From Lycocorax pyrrhopterus obiensis (taxonomy: Eukaryota; Chordata; Aves; Passeriformes; Paradisaeidae): 64,000 nucleotides of DNA. Of this stretch, positions 1-10,749 are shown piece after piece. The stretch's first letter is position 1. The number at the start of each line of letters is the position of its first letter. The stretch is taken from NCBI GenBank assembly GCA_014706295.1, contig JACSVZ010000001.1, positions 117,704,763 through 117,768,762 on the forward strand, read 5' to 3'. The notes below the pieces were generated by a model. That model made no database searches and was not told where the DNA came from. It worked only from the letters and a program-made list of their open reading frames with translations. The position numbers were made by a program, and so were the translations under genes.

Positions 1-1432
1 GACTCAAACCCAGCAGCCTCCAGAGGAGGCCTCAGTGCCCTTGTTTCCCACTGTTCCCTACAGTTTAACTACTTTTTGACCTTAAAGAACCCTGAAGCTT
101 GTGGGTAATCCAGCTGTGATGATATTTCCTACTCCTTGATGAGACATTTGAAGCTGCTGTTCAGTTTGTTGATGGATCCTTTTATATGTCTGAAGCTGCT
201 TTTTTTCCTGGGGTTTTTTTGAGGATGAAGGGCACCCAGCGGATGCCCGGCAGGGACTGCGCAAGCTTCGGAATAATCGTTCTGCCAAAAGCAGGAAAGA
301 TCTGACAACAGAGGCTGTTTCTCTCTCCTTCTTGAGCCATTGCTCCACTGACTTTTTGTACTCTGGACAGTCAGGCTCCAAATCAAGAAGTGGTTTCTCC
401 AACTTCAGCTTTTCCTGAAGGGGAATTTAAAGCTCTTTACTCCCTAACAGAAAACTCAAGTGGTGTCTGCTATAGACCTGACCCATCCTGTCCAAACAAT
501 ATTTCAGCGTGTGTCCATCTCTTCACGGACATCAGGGATGCCAATCCATCAGCTGAAGCCCTCAGAGAGTAGAAGTACAGGAGTTTTCTCCACAAGCTCT
601 TGTTACTTCTCCATCAACTTCCAGCATCTTCCCTGTCCCTTGCACTTACAACTTCATCCCTGTCTTCAGCTGCTGGTGGGAGATTCCAAACTCTTTGTGT
701 GTGACATCCTTAAACACAGCCTTTCCCATCCATCCAGGAGCCAGAGCCTCTCATATCTCCACCATCACAACAGCTTTTCCTTCAGCCTTGACTAAAGCTT
801 TGCTATTTCACCACTGTGTACTCCAAGTACTGCTGGAAAGATCATTTCCTTCGCACATGCCTTTCTCCCTTGACCCAATTTGACTCTCTTTCCTCTACCA
901 AAAGTAAGGAATTTGTGCTTATTTCAAGGTTCTCCATCACCTAATCCTCACTCAGTCTCCCTTTTTCCACAGTGAGGCACCAACTCCTTGGTCCCCCCAA
1001 CACCCCAGCCTTGCTTGTGCTGCTCCTCTCAGAGCACATCAAAAAGCAACTTTGTGTGCTCCATTTCCCAGTAGGAAAATCCAGAAGTCCTCCTACATAT
1101 CCAACATCTCTTCCAAAGGCTCCTTTCACTGTACACTTCCCAAAAGCGACTCCAGGCTCCGCTTCCCTAAGGCTCTAGGGCAAGGCCTGGGTTTGCTCTG
1201 TGCTTGGGGTTCTGCCTGAAGTAGGTGTTGAGGAATAGCCCCAAATGCCAAGGTCTCACTAAAAATATAGGAGAGCTGCTATTTCCAGAACCCTCCACAC
1301 CCTTTGGCTGGAACACAGGTGAAGGAAGGGAAAAACACAGGTTGTAAGCACAGAGCGTGTGTTGTGTCAAGGTTCCTACAGGCCCTGCCAGTTCTGGTGG
1401 GGTCAGAACATCCCTGTGAGTCAAACACCACT
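1..1432. other. Unique intronic sequence, nothing recognised
   Basis: Mixed-composition, pyrimidine-rich sequence on the plus strand with short overlapping reading frames on both strands. None has a recognisable domain and none is flanked by convincing splice sites. No repeat family was recognised. Confidence 0.5.
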
Positions 1433-1495
1433 TAAATCCATACAGGCAAGGTTTGGAGGGGTAAAATCCATACAGGGAAGGTTTGGAGGGGTAAA
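1433..1495. repeat. 30-bp tandem duplication (2 copies)
   Basis: The phrase AAATCCATACAGGCAAGG, followed by TTTGGAGGGGTAA, occurs twice in a row with a 30-base period and one mismatch (CAGGC versus CAGGG). This is a recent local duplication by replication slippage or similar. Confidence 0.9.
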
Positions 1496-1798
1496 GTGAT
1501 CTGCAGAAGCTCATTCAGCAGCCACAACCAAAGCCCTGAGCAGAAGCTTAATCCACCATCGACCCCCACCTGCCCCAAACAAGATCCTCTTATCAGCCTG
1601 GCCTTTTAATATACGAGCTAAGACATTGATTGTAAAATATTTCTTTCTTTTCCCAGCCTCAAACTGCTGCAGCAAAAGCAATAATCCACCTGCCTCCCCA
1701 ACACCCAGGAGGAAGCACTCCTGAGATCCATTGGTTTGTACACGAGCGTGGGACTGACTGTTCAGTGATGCCCAGGAGGAAGTCGGGGTCATGAATAC

Positions 1799-1845
1799 CA
1801 AAAAAAAGAAAAAAAAGGGGAAAAAGTAAAGAAAAGAAAAGTAGG
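1799..1845. repeat. A-rich/purine-rich low-complexity tract
   Basis: A run of A with scattered G (for example AAAAAAAGAAAAAAAAGGGG) about 45 bases long. It is not flanked by a recognisable retroposed body, so I treat it as simple low-complexity DNA. Confidence 0.8.
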
Positions 1846-1899
1846 TCAAGCAATTCACATTTGCTGAAAAGGACAAAGAACACTGCAGATTTTTTATTA

Positions 1900-2060
1900 C
1901 CTTATGCAATTGCTACCAAATATCTGAAGCAGCCTTTTTATCTGATTCAAATCCCACATGAGTAATCCATGATTAAATTTAGTGGGTGTGAAATTTCATT
2001 AGGTCGTTCAATTTTAAGCAGATTGGATAATGAAGTTCCGTCGTCCTTCAGAATTAAGGA
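1900..2060. promoter_or_regulatory. Candidate conserved non-coding element (AT/TAAT-rich)
   Basis: This unique, repeat-free AT-rich stretch has homeodomain-like cores (ATGATTAAAT, GGATAATGAAG) and no simple-sequence bias. The texture resembles vertebrate conserved enhancers, but this is judgement from composition only. Confidence 0.25.
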
Positions 2061-2699
2061 AAAAAAAATTAATACCGTAATTTTTATCTCACTCCCAGCC
2101 TTCCCCCATCTGTGAGATTATTCTCATTCATGTAAGACATCCGTGTCCTGCAGCTCCATCTCTGAGGCACGTGACCTTGGAGATGGAGAGAGGGAACCGC
2201 TCGGAAACACCGGCAAAAGCCAAACCCAAACCAGACTTCACCTGGTGCTTTCCTGGGATAAGCACAGACCAGGAATTTGAGTTTTCCACAAACAAAGACA
2301 TGGAGCAGATTGCGGCAGGGATGTCTTCTAAAAGATGGTGATTTCTGAAAAAAAAAATCCTTTGGACTAATTCAGTGATATCACAATGGGAAAAATGTTA
2401 ATAGGCAGCAGATGCTGCTTTAAGTCTTTACTCCCTGCTCCAAAGAGCCAGATAATTCAAGAAGAAGCCACCAGCTTCCTTCATGCAAAAAGGCTCCATG
2501 TTAAGACAAAAATGAGAGGTTTGGAGCTTTTCTTGGGTTTTAAAATTCTGCTTTTTTAAAAAAAAAAATGAATTCAGACTTTATATGGAATTCCTGATGG
2601 GTTTTTAGAAGAGCATCGGTGCAGTGATGGGCAGTGGACTGTGCAATCCATGAGCCCCTCGTTTCACTGTACATCACCCTGTGTTTCCCACGAAGGACC

Positions 2700-2960
2700 A
2701 ATAAACTTTGTTTATCCACCCCCCTAGAGCTAATAAATCCAATTAAATTTTCAATTTAATCAAAAATTTAATTGTATAATCCTTGGGAAGAGCCTGGCTG
2801 GGAAGGAGTTAAACAACAGGCCTGATTCGTCTCGCTGTGTTTTCAGGCAGCTGAAGCCACTCTGTGCCAATACAAATAAATAATATCTCTATCCACATCA
2901 CAACAAAGTATTTTCCTCTTGATGTTGTTCACCAAAGCATGATGACAAACGATGGCTGGA
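2700..2960. promoter_or_regulatory. Candidate conserved non-coding element with AT inverted repeat
   Basis: Unique sequence containing CCAATTAAATTTTCAATTTAAT (ATTAAATT/AATTTAAT arms around TTC) and then complex, non-repetitive sequence with AATAAATAATAT and GATGTTGTTCACC. I saw no coding potential. The candidate status rests on composition and lack of repeats. Confidence 0.25.
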
Positions 2961-3321
2961 GAAATAGGAGTTGTCAATTCTGCCTTAATCGTGTTTCCTT
3001 TCGGGTTTGACAGAAGTTGCCACGTTTATCTCTTTCCCTAAATGGCCACCAGGTGCTTGCAGCAAATGAACTGAACACAGCAAACACCAATCTGCCTTCC
3101 ATGGTCTTCTGTGCTCTGCTGCTGGATAGTTTTCTCAGGAAGGAAAGACAAAAAACCCTCAAAAACTCAGTGGAGAAGCTGAAGCTTCCCACATCTAGAG
3201 AACCCTCAAGGAAAAGACACATCGGGAAAGATGACATTATTTGATGGGACAAGATCAACACATGTCAGTCTCAACATTTGTTAGAAGTACATCCCAACAT
3301 CACCCATCTATGATAAACAAC

Positions 3322-3795
3322 AGCACAAGGACGTGGAGCTGCTGGAGAGAGTCCAGAGGAGGCCCCGGAGCTGCTCCAGGGCTGGAGCCCCTCTGCTCTG
3401 GAGCCAGGCTGGGAGAGCTGGGGGTGCTCACCTGGAGAGGAGAAGGTTCCAGGGAGAGCTCAGAGCCCCTTGCAGGGCCCAAAGGGGCTCCAGGAGAGCT
3501 GGAGAGGGACTGGGGACAAGGGATGGAGGGACAGGACACAGGGAACTGTGTCCTGACAGAGGGCAGGGATGGATGGGATTTTGGGAAGGAATTGTTTCCT
3601 GTGAGGGTGGGCAGGCCCTGGCACAGGGTGCCCAGAGAAGCTGTGGCTGCTCCTGGATCCCTGGAAGTGTCCAAGGCCGGGTTGGACGGGGCTTGGAGCA
3701 GCCTGGGATTGTGGAAGGTGTCCCTGCCCATGGCAGGGGTGGGACTGGATGGCTTTAAGGTCCCTTCCAACCCAAACCATTCTGGGATTCTGTGA
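3322..3795 (+). mobile_element. CR1 LINE 3' fragment, near-complete 3' region (major type)
   Basis: One of the longest copies in the window. It begins at the GGAGCTGCTGGAGAGAGTCC segment, passes through the CTGGAGAGGAGAAGG and GAGGGTGGGCAGGCCCTGG blocks, and ends with CCAACCCAAACCATTCTGGG and ATTCTGTGA. CR1 copies are normally 5'-truncated by target-primed reverse transcription, as here. Open frames across it on both strands are not genes. Confidence 0.95.
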
Positions 3796-4662
3796 AACAA
3801 ATCCTACTAGGAATTAATTCGAGAGTCTCTGGAGTAGGCGTTGCGAGACATCAGTCAGGCATCAACAGCAAAACAAATTAACACCACAAAATAGTGAAAA
3901 ACAGAGGAGCCAAACCTGCATCTTTAAATAGCCCCAGAGAGCTTTTCCTGTCAGTAGCAATTTTCTGGCCAAGCTCCACCACATCCTCCCTCTACCTCAC
4001 CCAAACCTGCATTTTTCACATGACTAAAATGCTCATCCAAGTCTGGATCAGAGCAACCCTCAGACTGTTTATCCCTCGTGCAGTTTCACATTCACCTTCT
4101 CCACCCATCTCACCCTCCCTGCCTGTCTTGGATGCTTTCCCTGCCCTCCTCTCCCATGGAACTTCACCACCCACATTACTGGATGTCTCAAGAGTTCAAA
4201 GGGCAGAAGATCGACAGAGTAGGGAGCAGGGAATCCAATGACTCCAAGTAATCCAGAGACCAATGTGCCGACACTGGTGCTTTCTCCTGGGTCAGGAGTG
4301 CAATTCCTGTCACACTTTAATGTCCCAGGGTGGTGGCACGTGCAGGCTGAATGGATGCCATGGATCTGGAGGAGAACCCGGAGGAGAAGCAGGGGAATGA
4401 AGTTATCTGATGGTGTAGGCAACACTATAGGACTGGCTCTGGGAAAAAGAAGGAATGCCATGCGACTATGGAAAGAGAGAGAGGAACAAAAATGAGGAAT
4501 ATGTGAATTTCCAGTTCAACAGACTTTGGCTTATTCAGGGGATCAGTGGGATCCTGTGGAAAGCTGTCCTTGGGTCTGTGAGAGCAGAGCCTGCAGAGTG
4601 AAGCACAAGTGTTGACAAAGGATGGATGGATTACAGACCATTGAAACAATGTGCACATACAC
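3796..4662. other. Unique intronic sequence, nothing recognised
   Basis: No repeat family or exon was recognised. Short open frames on both strands overlap each other and lack domains. Confidence 0.5.
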
Positions 4663-4881
4663 AAGTCCATGGTGCCAGATGAGATGGGCCGGAGGGTGCC
4701 AAGGGAGCTGGCTGGTGTCACTGCCACTCTGTCATCTCCGAACGGTCACGGAGGTGGGGAATGTCCCTGGTGATCGGAAAAAGGGCAACATCACACCCAC
4801 CTTCAACAAGGGAAATGCCAGCCCAGCCAGCCTCACTCCCTGCCAGAAATTCATGAGGCAAATCCTTCTGGAAACCACAAC
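4663..4881 (+). mobile_element. Decayed CR1 ORF2 reverse-transcriptase fragment
   Basis: Two neighbouring plus-strand frames resemble the CR1 reverse transcriptase. From 4663 the frame reads KSMVPDEMGRRVPRELAG, like the usual KSxGPDGIHPRVLRELA block. After a frameshift it reads NVPGDRKKGNITPTFNKG and ends in FMRQILLE, like the usual DW(K)KANVTPIFKKG...VMEQILLE. It is frameshifted and lacks the catalytic domain core, so it is a dead fragment. Identification is by motif memory, without alignment. Confidence 0.75.
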
Positions 4882-6272
4882 CTTCCAAACCAAGTTATTC
4901 TGGTACTTACTACCCAGAGAGTTTCTGACACAGAATTATTCAATAATTGCTATTTTATGCTTTCTCTGCTCCTCTTCTGCACTTCAGATCCTGCTGCTTC
5001 TGTCTCCTCTCCCCTGGAATGGTGCCTTTTTGTTCCATATTTGCAATTAGAACAAGCACAGGTTTATATATAAGAGACAGAAATATACTTTCCACCTGAA
5101 TTTGAGCACTCAGAGGTGCTGGATTCATTCTGGGCACTGTGCTCTCAGTGGTGCCAAGGACCTCCCGTTATTGGAAGTGACACTGGGAATGAAGAGTGTG
5201 GTGGAGGAAGAGCACGGAGTCAGCATGTGCCCATTTGTCTGCTAATAGGGGATAAATTAGAATTTGGGAACAGCTTTAATCATTCCTGCTGAAGCTAATT
5301 CACTCTTGATGTTTTGTTTATGTGGGCAGTTCTCCCCTTAAGCTTAAAGAAAAACGTAAATAAACCAGAGTGGAGCAATGAGAGAGGGGCTGAGCTGTCA
5401 GTCAGAGCCGGAGCTTCTGTATCCTTTCTTAATGATTTATAGGAAAGGGCTGTCTTAGACCTAAACCACAAACACAATTCCCACAGTGAGTTACATCTGC
5501 CAGAAAATTACACAAAACGGAGCTTTATGATTCAATGCAAGACTTGTACATCAGAAGAGTTTTTCTCCCTGTCCAAGAAGCTGCAGATACTCCGGAAAAT
5601 TAACTGGGAATTGAGCATAGACGGTCTGGCAGAACAGAAAATAAGAGTGCAATGAGAATGTATTTAAATTAATCTTTGGAAGGGGATAAAGGAATGAGAG
5701 GCAAAACAAGGGGAGAAGAGTTAAACTCCAAACTGACGGATCTGCCCTCTGCAGCATCCTCATCCCTTCCCGTGGGATCCGGCCACCAAATGTTCCAGAT
5801 GCTGCTGCTGCTATCACTGGGCACTTCCATGAACAGATATCAGCTCCCTGATGGTTTAAATGGGGGAAAAGGTGCCTTGCCTGAGCTGACCCGGGCTCGG
5901 TGTCCTGGACAGGGTGTTCTGTCTGTCTCCCACTGCAGCTGATTTGTGCTGGTGCTGTGGTATCAGCAATCCCTTGGCTGGGGGAGGACACTCCATAAAT
6001 TCTGTATTAATCCAGGGCAGCACCACATCTCTATTAACTCATGGAAGAAAACCAAACCCATCAAAATTTTTTGACATACGGATTAATAATGAAAAGTGAG
6101 TAGGAAAATAGGAAACCCGCCAGTTAAATGTATTAATAACACCAGCCAGGCCAGAGAGAGCACAAGGAATATCAGGGGAAAAAACACCTGCACAAAGTTG
6201 GTGAATAAGCAGAATGACAACCAACAAAATCTGCCTGTGACAGGTGTAAAATAATTAACATTGGGAAAAACA
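4882..6272. other. Unique intronic sequence, nothing recognised
   Basis: No CR1 homology, exon or simple repeat of note. The region 5541-5680 is AT-rich and unique. Open frames are short. Confidence 0.5.
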
Positions 6273-6580
6273 CTCCAAAGAGAGCTGGAGAGGGACTTGG
6301 GACAAGGAGTGGAGGGTCAGGACAGGGGAGAATGGCTTCCCACTGCCAGAGGGCAGGGATGGATGGGATATTGGGAAGGAATTGTTCCCTGTGAGGGTGG
6401 GGAGGCCCTGGCACAGGCTGCCCAGAGCAGCTGTGGCTGCCCCTGGATCCCTGGCAGTGTCCAAGGCCAGGTTGGACGGGGCTTGGAGCAGCCTGGGACA
6501 GTGGAAGATGTCCCTGCCCATGGCAGGGGTGGCACTGGATGAGCTCTAAGGTGCCTTCCAACCCAAACCATTCTGGGATG
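6273..6580 (+). mobile_element. CR1 LINE 3' fragment (major type)
   Basis: Starts at AGAGAGCTGGAGAGGGACTT and ends at CCAACCCAAACCATTCTGGG. The tail is cut short after a single GGATG. A 23-base piece of reverse-orientation CR1-like sequence (GACCTTGGACACTTCCAGGG) abuts its 3' end. Confidence 0.93.
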
Positions 6581-6603
6581 GACCTTGGACACTTCCAGGG
6601 TCC

Positions 6604-7363
6604 TGCCACGGAGAGAAGGAACCAGGTGGACTCTGAGGACCTGCTCCAGGCTGGTAATTCTTCAGCTGTCAGCCTGTCCCATGCTTGAAAGACAAATGTT
6701 TATAATAACATAGGATGTGAAATGAGGAAAACATCTGAGAAATCCAAGTACGGTTTCCAGCTTTCAAGTAGAGGTCAATAAACAGAGCAACTTCTTTCTT
6801 CATGGTTTCAAACAGCTTGGCAGGATCCTTTTGGTGTTGGTAAATCAAAGATAAAGAGATTATGAAAAAGAACATAAAAGTGAAGATCTGAAGAGCTTCA
6901 GCAGAATCAAAAAGTCCTCCCAAAGCTTCTGCAACAGCACACAAGTTTTATAAACGGCACAAATCACCTCATTTAGCTTTTTGCAACTTCAGTTCTTTAT
7001 CTTCCTTCCAAACTTCCACCTCCCATTTTACCTCTCTTCATCCTCAAAACACCCTCCTAAGATCCCTCTCAGCAGCCTTGTTGACTCATCTTAATGATTC
7101 TCATTCCACTTTTCCCACAAACATTCCCTTTTACCATCACCCCGAATCCTCTGTGATGGCGTCATCAGCTTCCACCTTGCTCGGGGTGTTTACGTTCCAG
7201 ACCAACCATCTTGGGTGACACCGGCTCCTTTCATGGAATTTATCCTTCCCTAGCTCAAGGAATCACTGCCTTTTTCAGTAGAAAATGACCCCTGGCCACT
7301 GCCTGCTGATCATCCCTTGGAATGAGGTACAACACTGTCAGGATTACAGGGAAGCGAATTCCA
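6604..7363. other. Unique intronic sequence, nothing recognised
   Basis: Pyrimidine-rich in the second half (7000-7140). No repeat family or exon was recognised. Confidence 0.5.
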
Positions 7364-7683
7364 ATCTACAACTCCCTGAGAAGGGTGCAGCCAGGGGGTC
7401 AGGCTGTGCTCCCAGGAAACAAGGGACAGGACAAAAAAAATGGCCTCAGGTTGTGCCAGGGGAAGTTTAGGCCGGATATCAGGGAAAATTCCTTCAGTGA
7501 AAGGGTCGTCCAGCCCTGGCACAGCTGCCCAGGGCAGTGCTGGAGTCCCCATCCCTGGAGGGATTTAAAGCTGTGTGGATGTGGCACGTGGGGACAGGGG
7601 TTAGTGGTGGCCTTGGCAGTGCTGGGGAATGGTTGGATTTGATGGTCTTGGAAGGCTTTCCCAACCCCAATGACTCCATGATT
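7364..7683 (+). mobile_element. CR1 LINE 3' fragment ('TGTGGATGTGGC' type)
   Basis: Begins CTACAACTCCCTGAGAAGGG, includes GGGATTTAAAGCTGTGTGG and GTGGCCTTGGCAGTGCTGGG, and ends in ...CCAATGACTCCATGATT. This differs from the major type in its last 150 bases and marks a second CR1 subfamily. Confidence 0.92.
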
Positions 7684-8097
7684 ACTTTACAGAGAAGAGA
7701 AGATGCTCCCAACACAGTTTCAGGTACTGCTGACAACAAAGCTCTGTCTCAACATCATCACATCTCAGCAGAGCAACAAAGTACACAAGTTCAGGGGCAT
7801 TCTCATGATTAAGGGCACCAAAAAGTGATTCCGGTTTCCAATTTCCACTCAGGAGAGTGCAAAAGAAGGAAGTGCTGCAGTTCCTACAGTACCTGTCTCC
7901 TATAACCATCCATAACCTGTGTCAGTCAATAACCTGTTTTATTGGAGTGGATAATCAAATCAGTGTCAGCGCTGAATTCATTCTCCATGACAGCGAGACC
8001 TTGCCTGAAGTGGGTTGAGATGTGGCATTTTTAGTCCAAATCTCAACGTGCACCAATCATTCTGCAACTATTTTGTCTCCTGTTCTTGTTTCTGCAG

Positions 8098-8153
8098 ATT
8101 TTTTGTATTTAGTATTTTTACTTGATTTTTTTGTATTTAGTATTTTTACTTAC
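8098..8153. repeat. 28-bp tandem duplication (2 copies) of T-rich unit
   Basis: The unit TTTTGTATTTAGTATTTTTA plus CTT occurs twice with a period of 28 bases. It sits about 15 bases before the 5' breakpoint of a CR1 copy. Confidence 0.9.
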
Positions 8154-8169
8154 TAAAATTAGTCTAGTG

Positions 8170-8550
8170 AGCTGAGAGTGTTCATCTGGAGAAGAGAAGC
8201 TGCGAGGAGACCTCAGAGCCCCTTGCAGGGCCTGAAGGGGCTCCAGGAGAGCTGGAGAGGGACTTGGGACAAGGGATGGAGGGACAGGACACAGGGAATG
8301 GCTTCCCACTGCCAGAGGGCAGGGAGAGATGGGATATTGGGAAGGAATTGTTCCCTGGGAGGGTGGGCAGGCCCTGGCACAGGGTGCCCAGAGCAGCTGT
8401 GGCTGCCCCTGGATCCCTGGCAGTGCCCAAGGCCAGGCTGGACATTGGGGCTTGGAGCACCCTGGGATTGTGGAAGGTGTCCCTGCCCATGGCAGGTGGT
8501 GGAATGAGATGAGCTTTAAGGTCCCTCCCAACCCAAACCATTCTGTGATA
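8170..8550 (+). mobile_element. CR1 LINE 3' fragment (major type)
   Basis: Starts at GCTGAGAGTGTTCATCTGG and ends at CCAACCCAAACCATTCTGTG followed by ATAATAAA. It carries an ACATTG insertion in the GGCTGGACATTGGGGCTTGG block, shared with the copies at 18710, 37468 (as its complement) and 47112, which points to a sub-lineage. Confidence 0.95.
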
Positions 8551-9557
8551 ATAAATACGGCATTAGGGATGTCCAGGGAAAGTACTGGAAAAATCTCTTA
8601 ATGTTTCACATAAGAATTAAAAGGAAACAGCTCCAAAAGATGAGTGTGATTGAGAGCTGGTCTCTTACCTGTCAGAAAATACTTTAAAGCCATTTTCCGT
8701 CACCCTTTGGGTGGAATTCGTGCAAACCTTTGATTGAGTCAAAAAATGCAGATGTAGGTTCCTTTCAAAGGAAATAGAAATGAGCTAAAATTAATTTATT
8801 GGTGGTCAAGGGCATAGTACAGCCAAGTAAGATTTAAGACGGAAGATTTTTCCCAGAAACTTTGGGAAGAGGCACTGCAATTACTGTAAGAGGAATCAGC
8901 TGGATCTCCTACCCAGTGCTGAAGTAGATGCTTTCAAATTGTCTCATTTACATAGGGAAGAAGGTCAGGAGGGATTAAGAAGGTAAATATATCACCTGAT
9001 TAGGTATGCAAGTTCAGGGTGTTCCAAGGACTAATTCCATGAATATTCAAGAAGGTCTTTGCTTCCCAAAGGTTCAGTCATAAGCAATAAGTTGAATATG
9101 CAGAAGGAATCTGGTCAGGAAACCAAAGATGCCACCTGTGTGCATCAGTATCACCTGTTCCAGTGAGATCAGGCTCTGGAATGTGCTTATTCCCTTTTCC
9201 GTTTTACCTTGTGAAAATAAAGAATAAGGAGAATATACACAGGTGAGGAAGGAAAAGCTGGGAGCTGACAGGACACGTTCACCCATCCCTGGATGTGCAT
9301 TTTTAACAGGGGCAGGAAGCACTTCCTAATTATTCTTAATTTGGGCAAAATTTCACACGAGACAATATCCCAGTGCACTGACCCAGCCTTCCCTGTCCTG
9401 CTTGGGACAGGCAGCACAGGGACACGATACGACCATCACCTGTTTTCTTGGATTCGTACTTTGCTTCCAAGGAAGAAGATCATTAATGAGGAAATTAAAG
9501 TCCAGATGAGTTCAACTGCAAGACCAAGTCAGCTTTCCAGGAAGAAAACTGAGCTGA
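8551..9557. other. Unique intronic sequence, nothing recognised
   Basis: AT-leaning unique sequence without recognised repeats or exons. Confidence 0.5.
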
Positions 9558-9760
9558 ATTCTTCCCTGGGAGGGTGGGGAGGCCCTGGCACAGGGTGCCC
9601 AGAGCAGCTGTGGCTGCCCCTGGATCCCTGGAAGTGTCCAAGGCCAGGCTGGACGGGGCTTGGAGCAACCTGGGACAGTGGAAGGTGTTCCTGCCCCTGC
9701 CAGGGGGTGGGATGGGGTGAGCTTTAAATGTCACTTTCAACCCAGACAGTTCCACGACTA
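9558..9760 (+). mobile_element. CR1 LINE 3' fragment (major type), diverged tail
   Basis: Starts at TTCCCTGGGAGGGTGGGGAGG and ends at TTTCAACCCAGACAGTTCC with ACGACTA in place of the usual tail, so it is somewhat older or mutated. Confidence 0.93.
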
Positions 9761-10185
9761 CAATTCCCACCTTCTCTCAGCTGTTACTCTTTCATTTGCT
9801 ATCCCAGAAACTGTGAGCAGCACCAGCTTTTTGTATCCCCACTAATTGCACATCCTTGGAAAACAAAACAAAGCAAATGTTGCTCACACACAATATGCAG
9901 CATCCCGAGGCATCGGTATGAATGAGGATGTGTTTGGGATGAGACAGCACTGCTACTCCTTTCCTGTTCCTGCCAGGTGACTCATCCTCCTGAATTTGGG
10001 AGGATGTGGAAATCCATTGAAAAAGTGGCACCAGCTGCAAAAGCTTTGTGTCCACAGATTCTGCAAACTTTGGGGAAAAAAACCAAATCAAAACAAAAAG
10101 TAAATCAAGCGACCCAGTGTGCAGACTGCTATTGCAGCAAAGGATGCTGAATCTGCCCATAAAAGCCATAAAATTTTCCAAGGAA
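9761..10185. other. Unique intronic sequence, nothing recognised
   Basis: No CR1 homology or exon recognised. Confidence 0.5.
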
Positions 10186-10237
10186 ATTTGTAAGGATGAA
10201 AAGGAAGAATTGTGTATTTGTAAGGACTAAAAGGAAG
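10186..10237. repeat. 30-bp imperfect tandem duplication
   Basis: ATTTGTAAGGATGAAAAGGA and ATTTGTAAGGACTAAAAGGA start 30 bases apart (10186 and 10216). This is a local duplication with two substitutions. Confidence 0.85.
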
Positions 10238-10335
10238 CTTTTGGTCCAGCCACGGAGGAGGAAATAGGGCCAGTTTTGAAGAGCTGCACTTTGATTACCA
10301 CAGTGCCCACCCTATTCCTGCTCTCTCTCTTCCCC

Positions 10336-10492
10336 CTTGCCCTGTCCCTCCATCCCTTGTCCCCAGTCCCTCTCCAGTTCTCCTGGAGCCCCTTTAGGCC
10401 CTGCAAGGGGCTCTGAGCTCTCCCTGGAGCCTTCTCCTCTCCAGGTGAGCACCCCCAGCTCTCCCAGCCTGGCTCCATGGCAGAGGTGCTCC
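10336..10492 (-). mobile_element. CR1 LINE internal fragment lacking its 3' end
   Basis: On the minus strand this covers the CTCTGGAGCCAGGCTGGG..., CTGGAGAGGAGAAGG and GGACAAGGGATGGAGGGACA blocks, then stops. The downstream half and tail are missing, although integration normally preserves the 3' end. Confidence 0.92.
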
Positions 10493-10662
10493 CTGTATAA
10501 AAGCGCACATATCCAGCTAAAGCTGGGCAACATCCTGGATCCTCTGGAAGTCCTGAGCTTTCAAAACCTGGCAACAGAGCCAGGAGAACTTCCTTCAGCA
10601 AAACCTGAAAACCTGCCAAACACGTGGCTCCAAGCAGTGGAAAACTTCCTTGACTTCTGTCC

Positions 10663-10749
10663 ACTGGACAAGGCTCTGACCAACCTGACCCCAGCTGGAC
10701 CTGAGGATTTCCAGAGGTCCTTTCCAACCTGAAGTATCCAGTGACTCTG
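10663..10749 (+). mobile_element. Possible old CR1 3' end
   Basis: GGACAAGGCTCTGACCAACC near the start and AGAGGTCCTTTCCAACCTGA near the end resemble the CR1 3' end, but the middle is altered and the tail (AGTATCCAGTGACTC) is weak. Confidence 0.45.

Noticed and set aside
1799..1845. Poly-A tail of a processed pseudogene
   Set aside because: No gene-like body or target duplication next to the A-rich tract.
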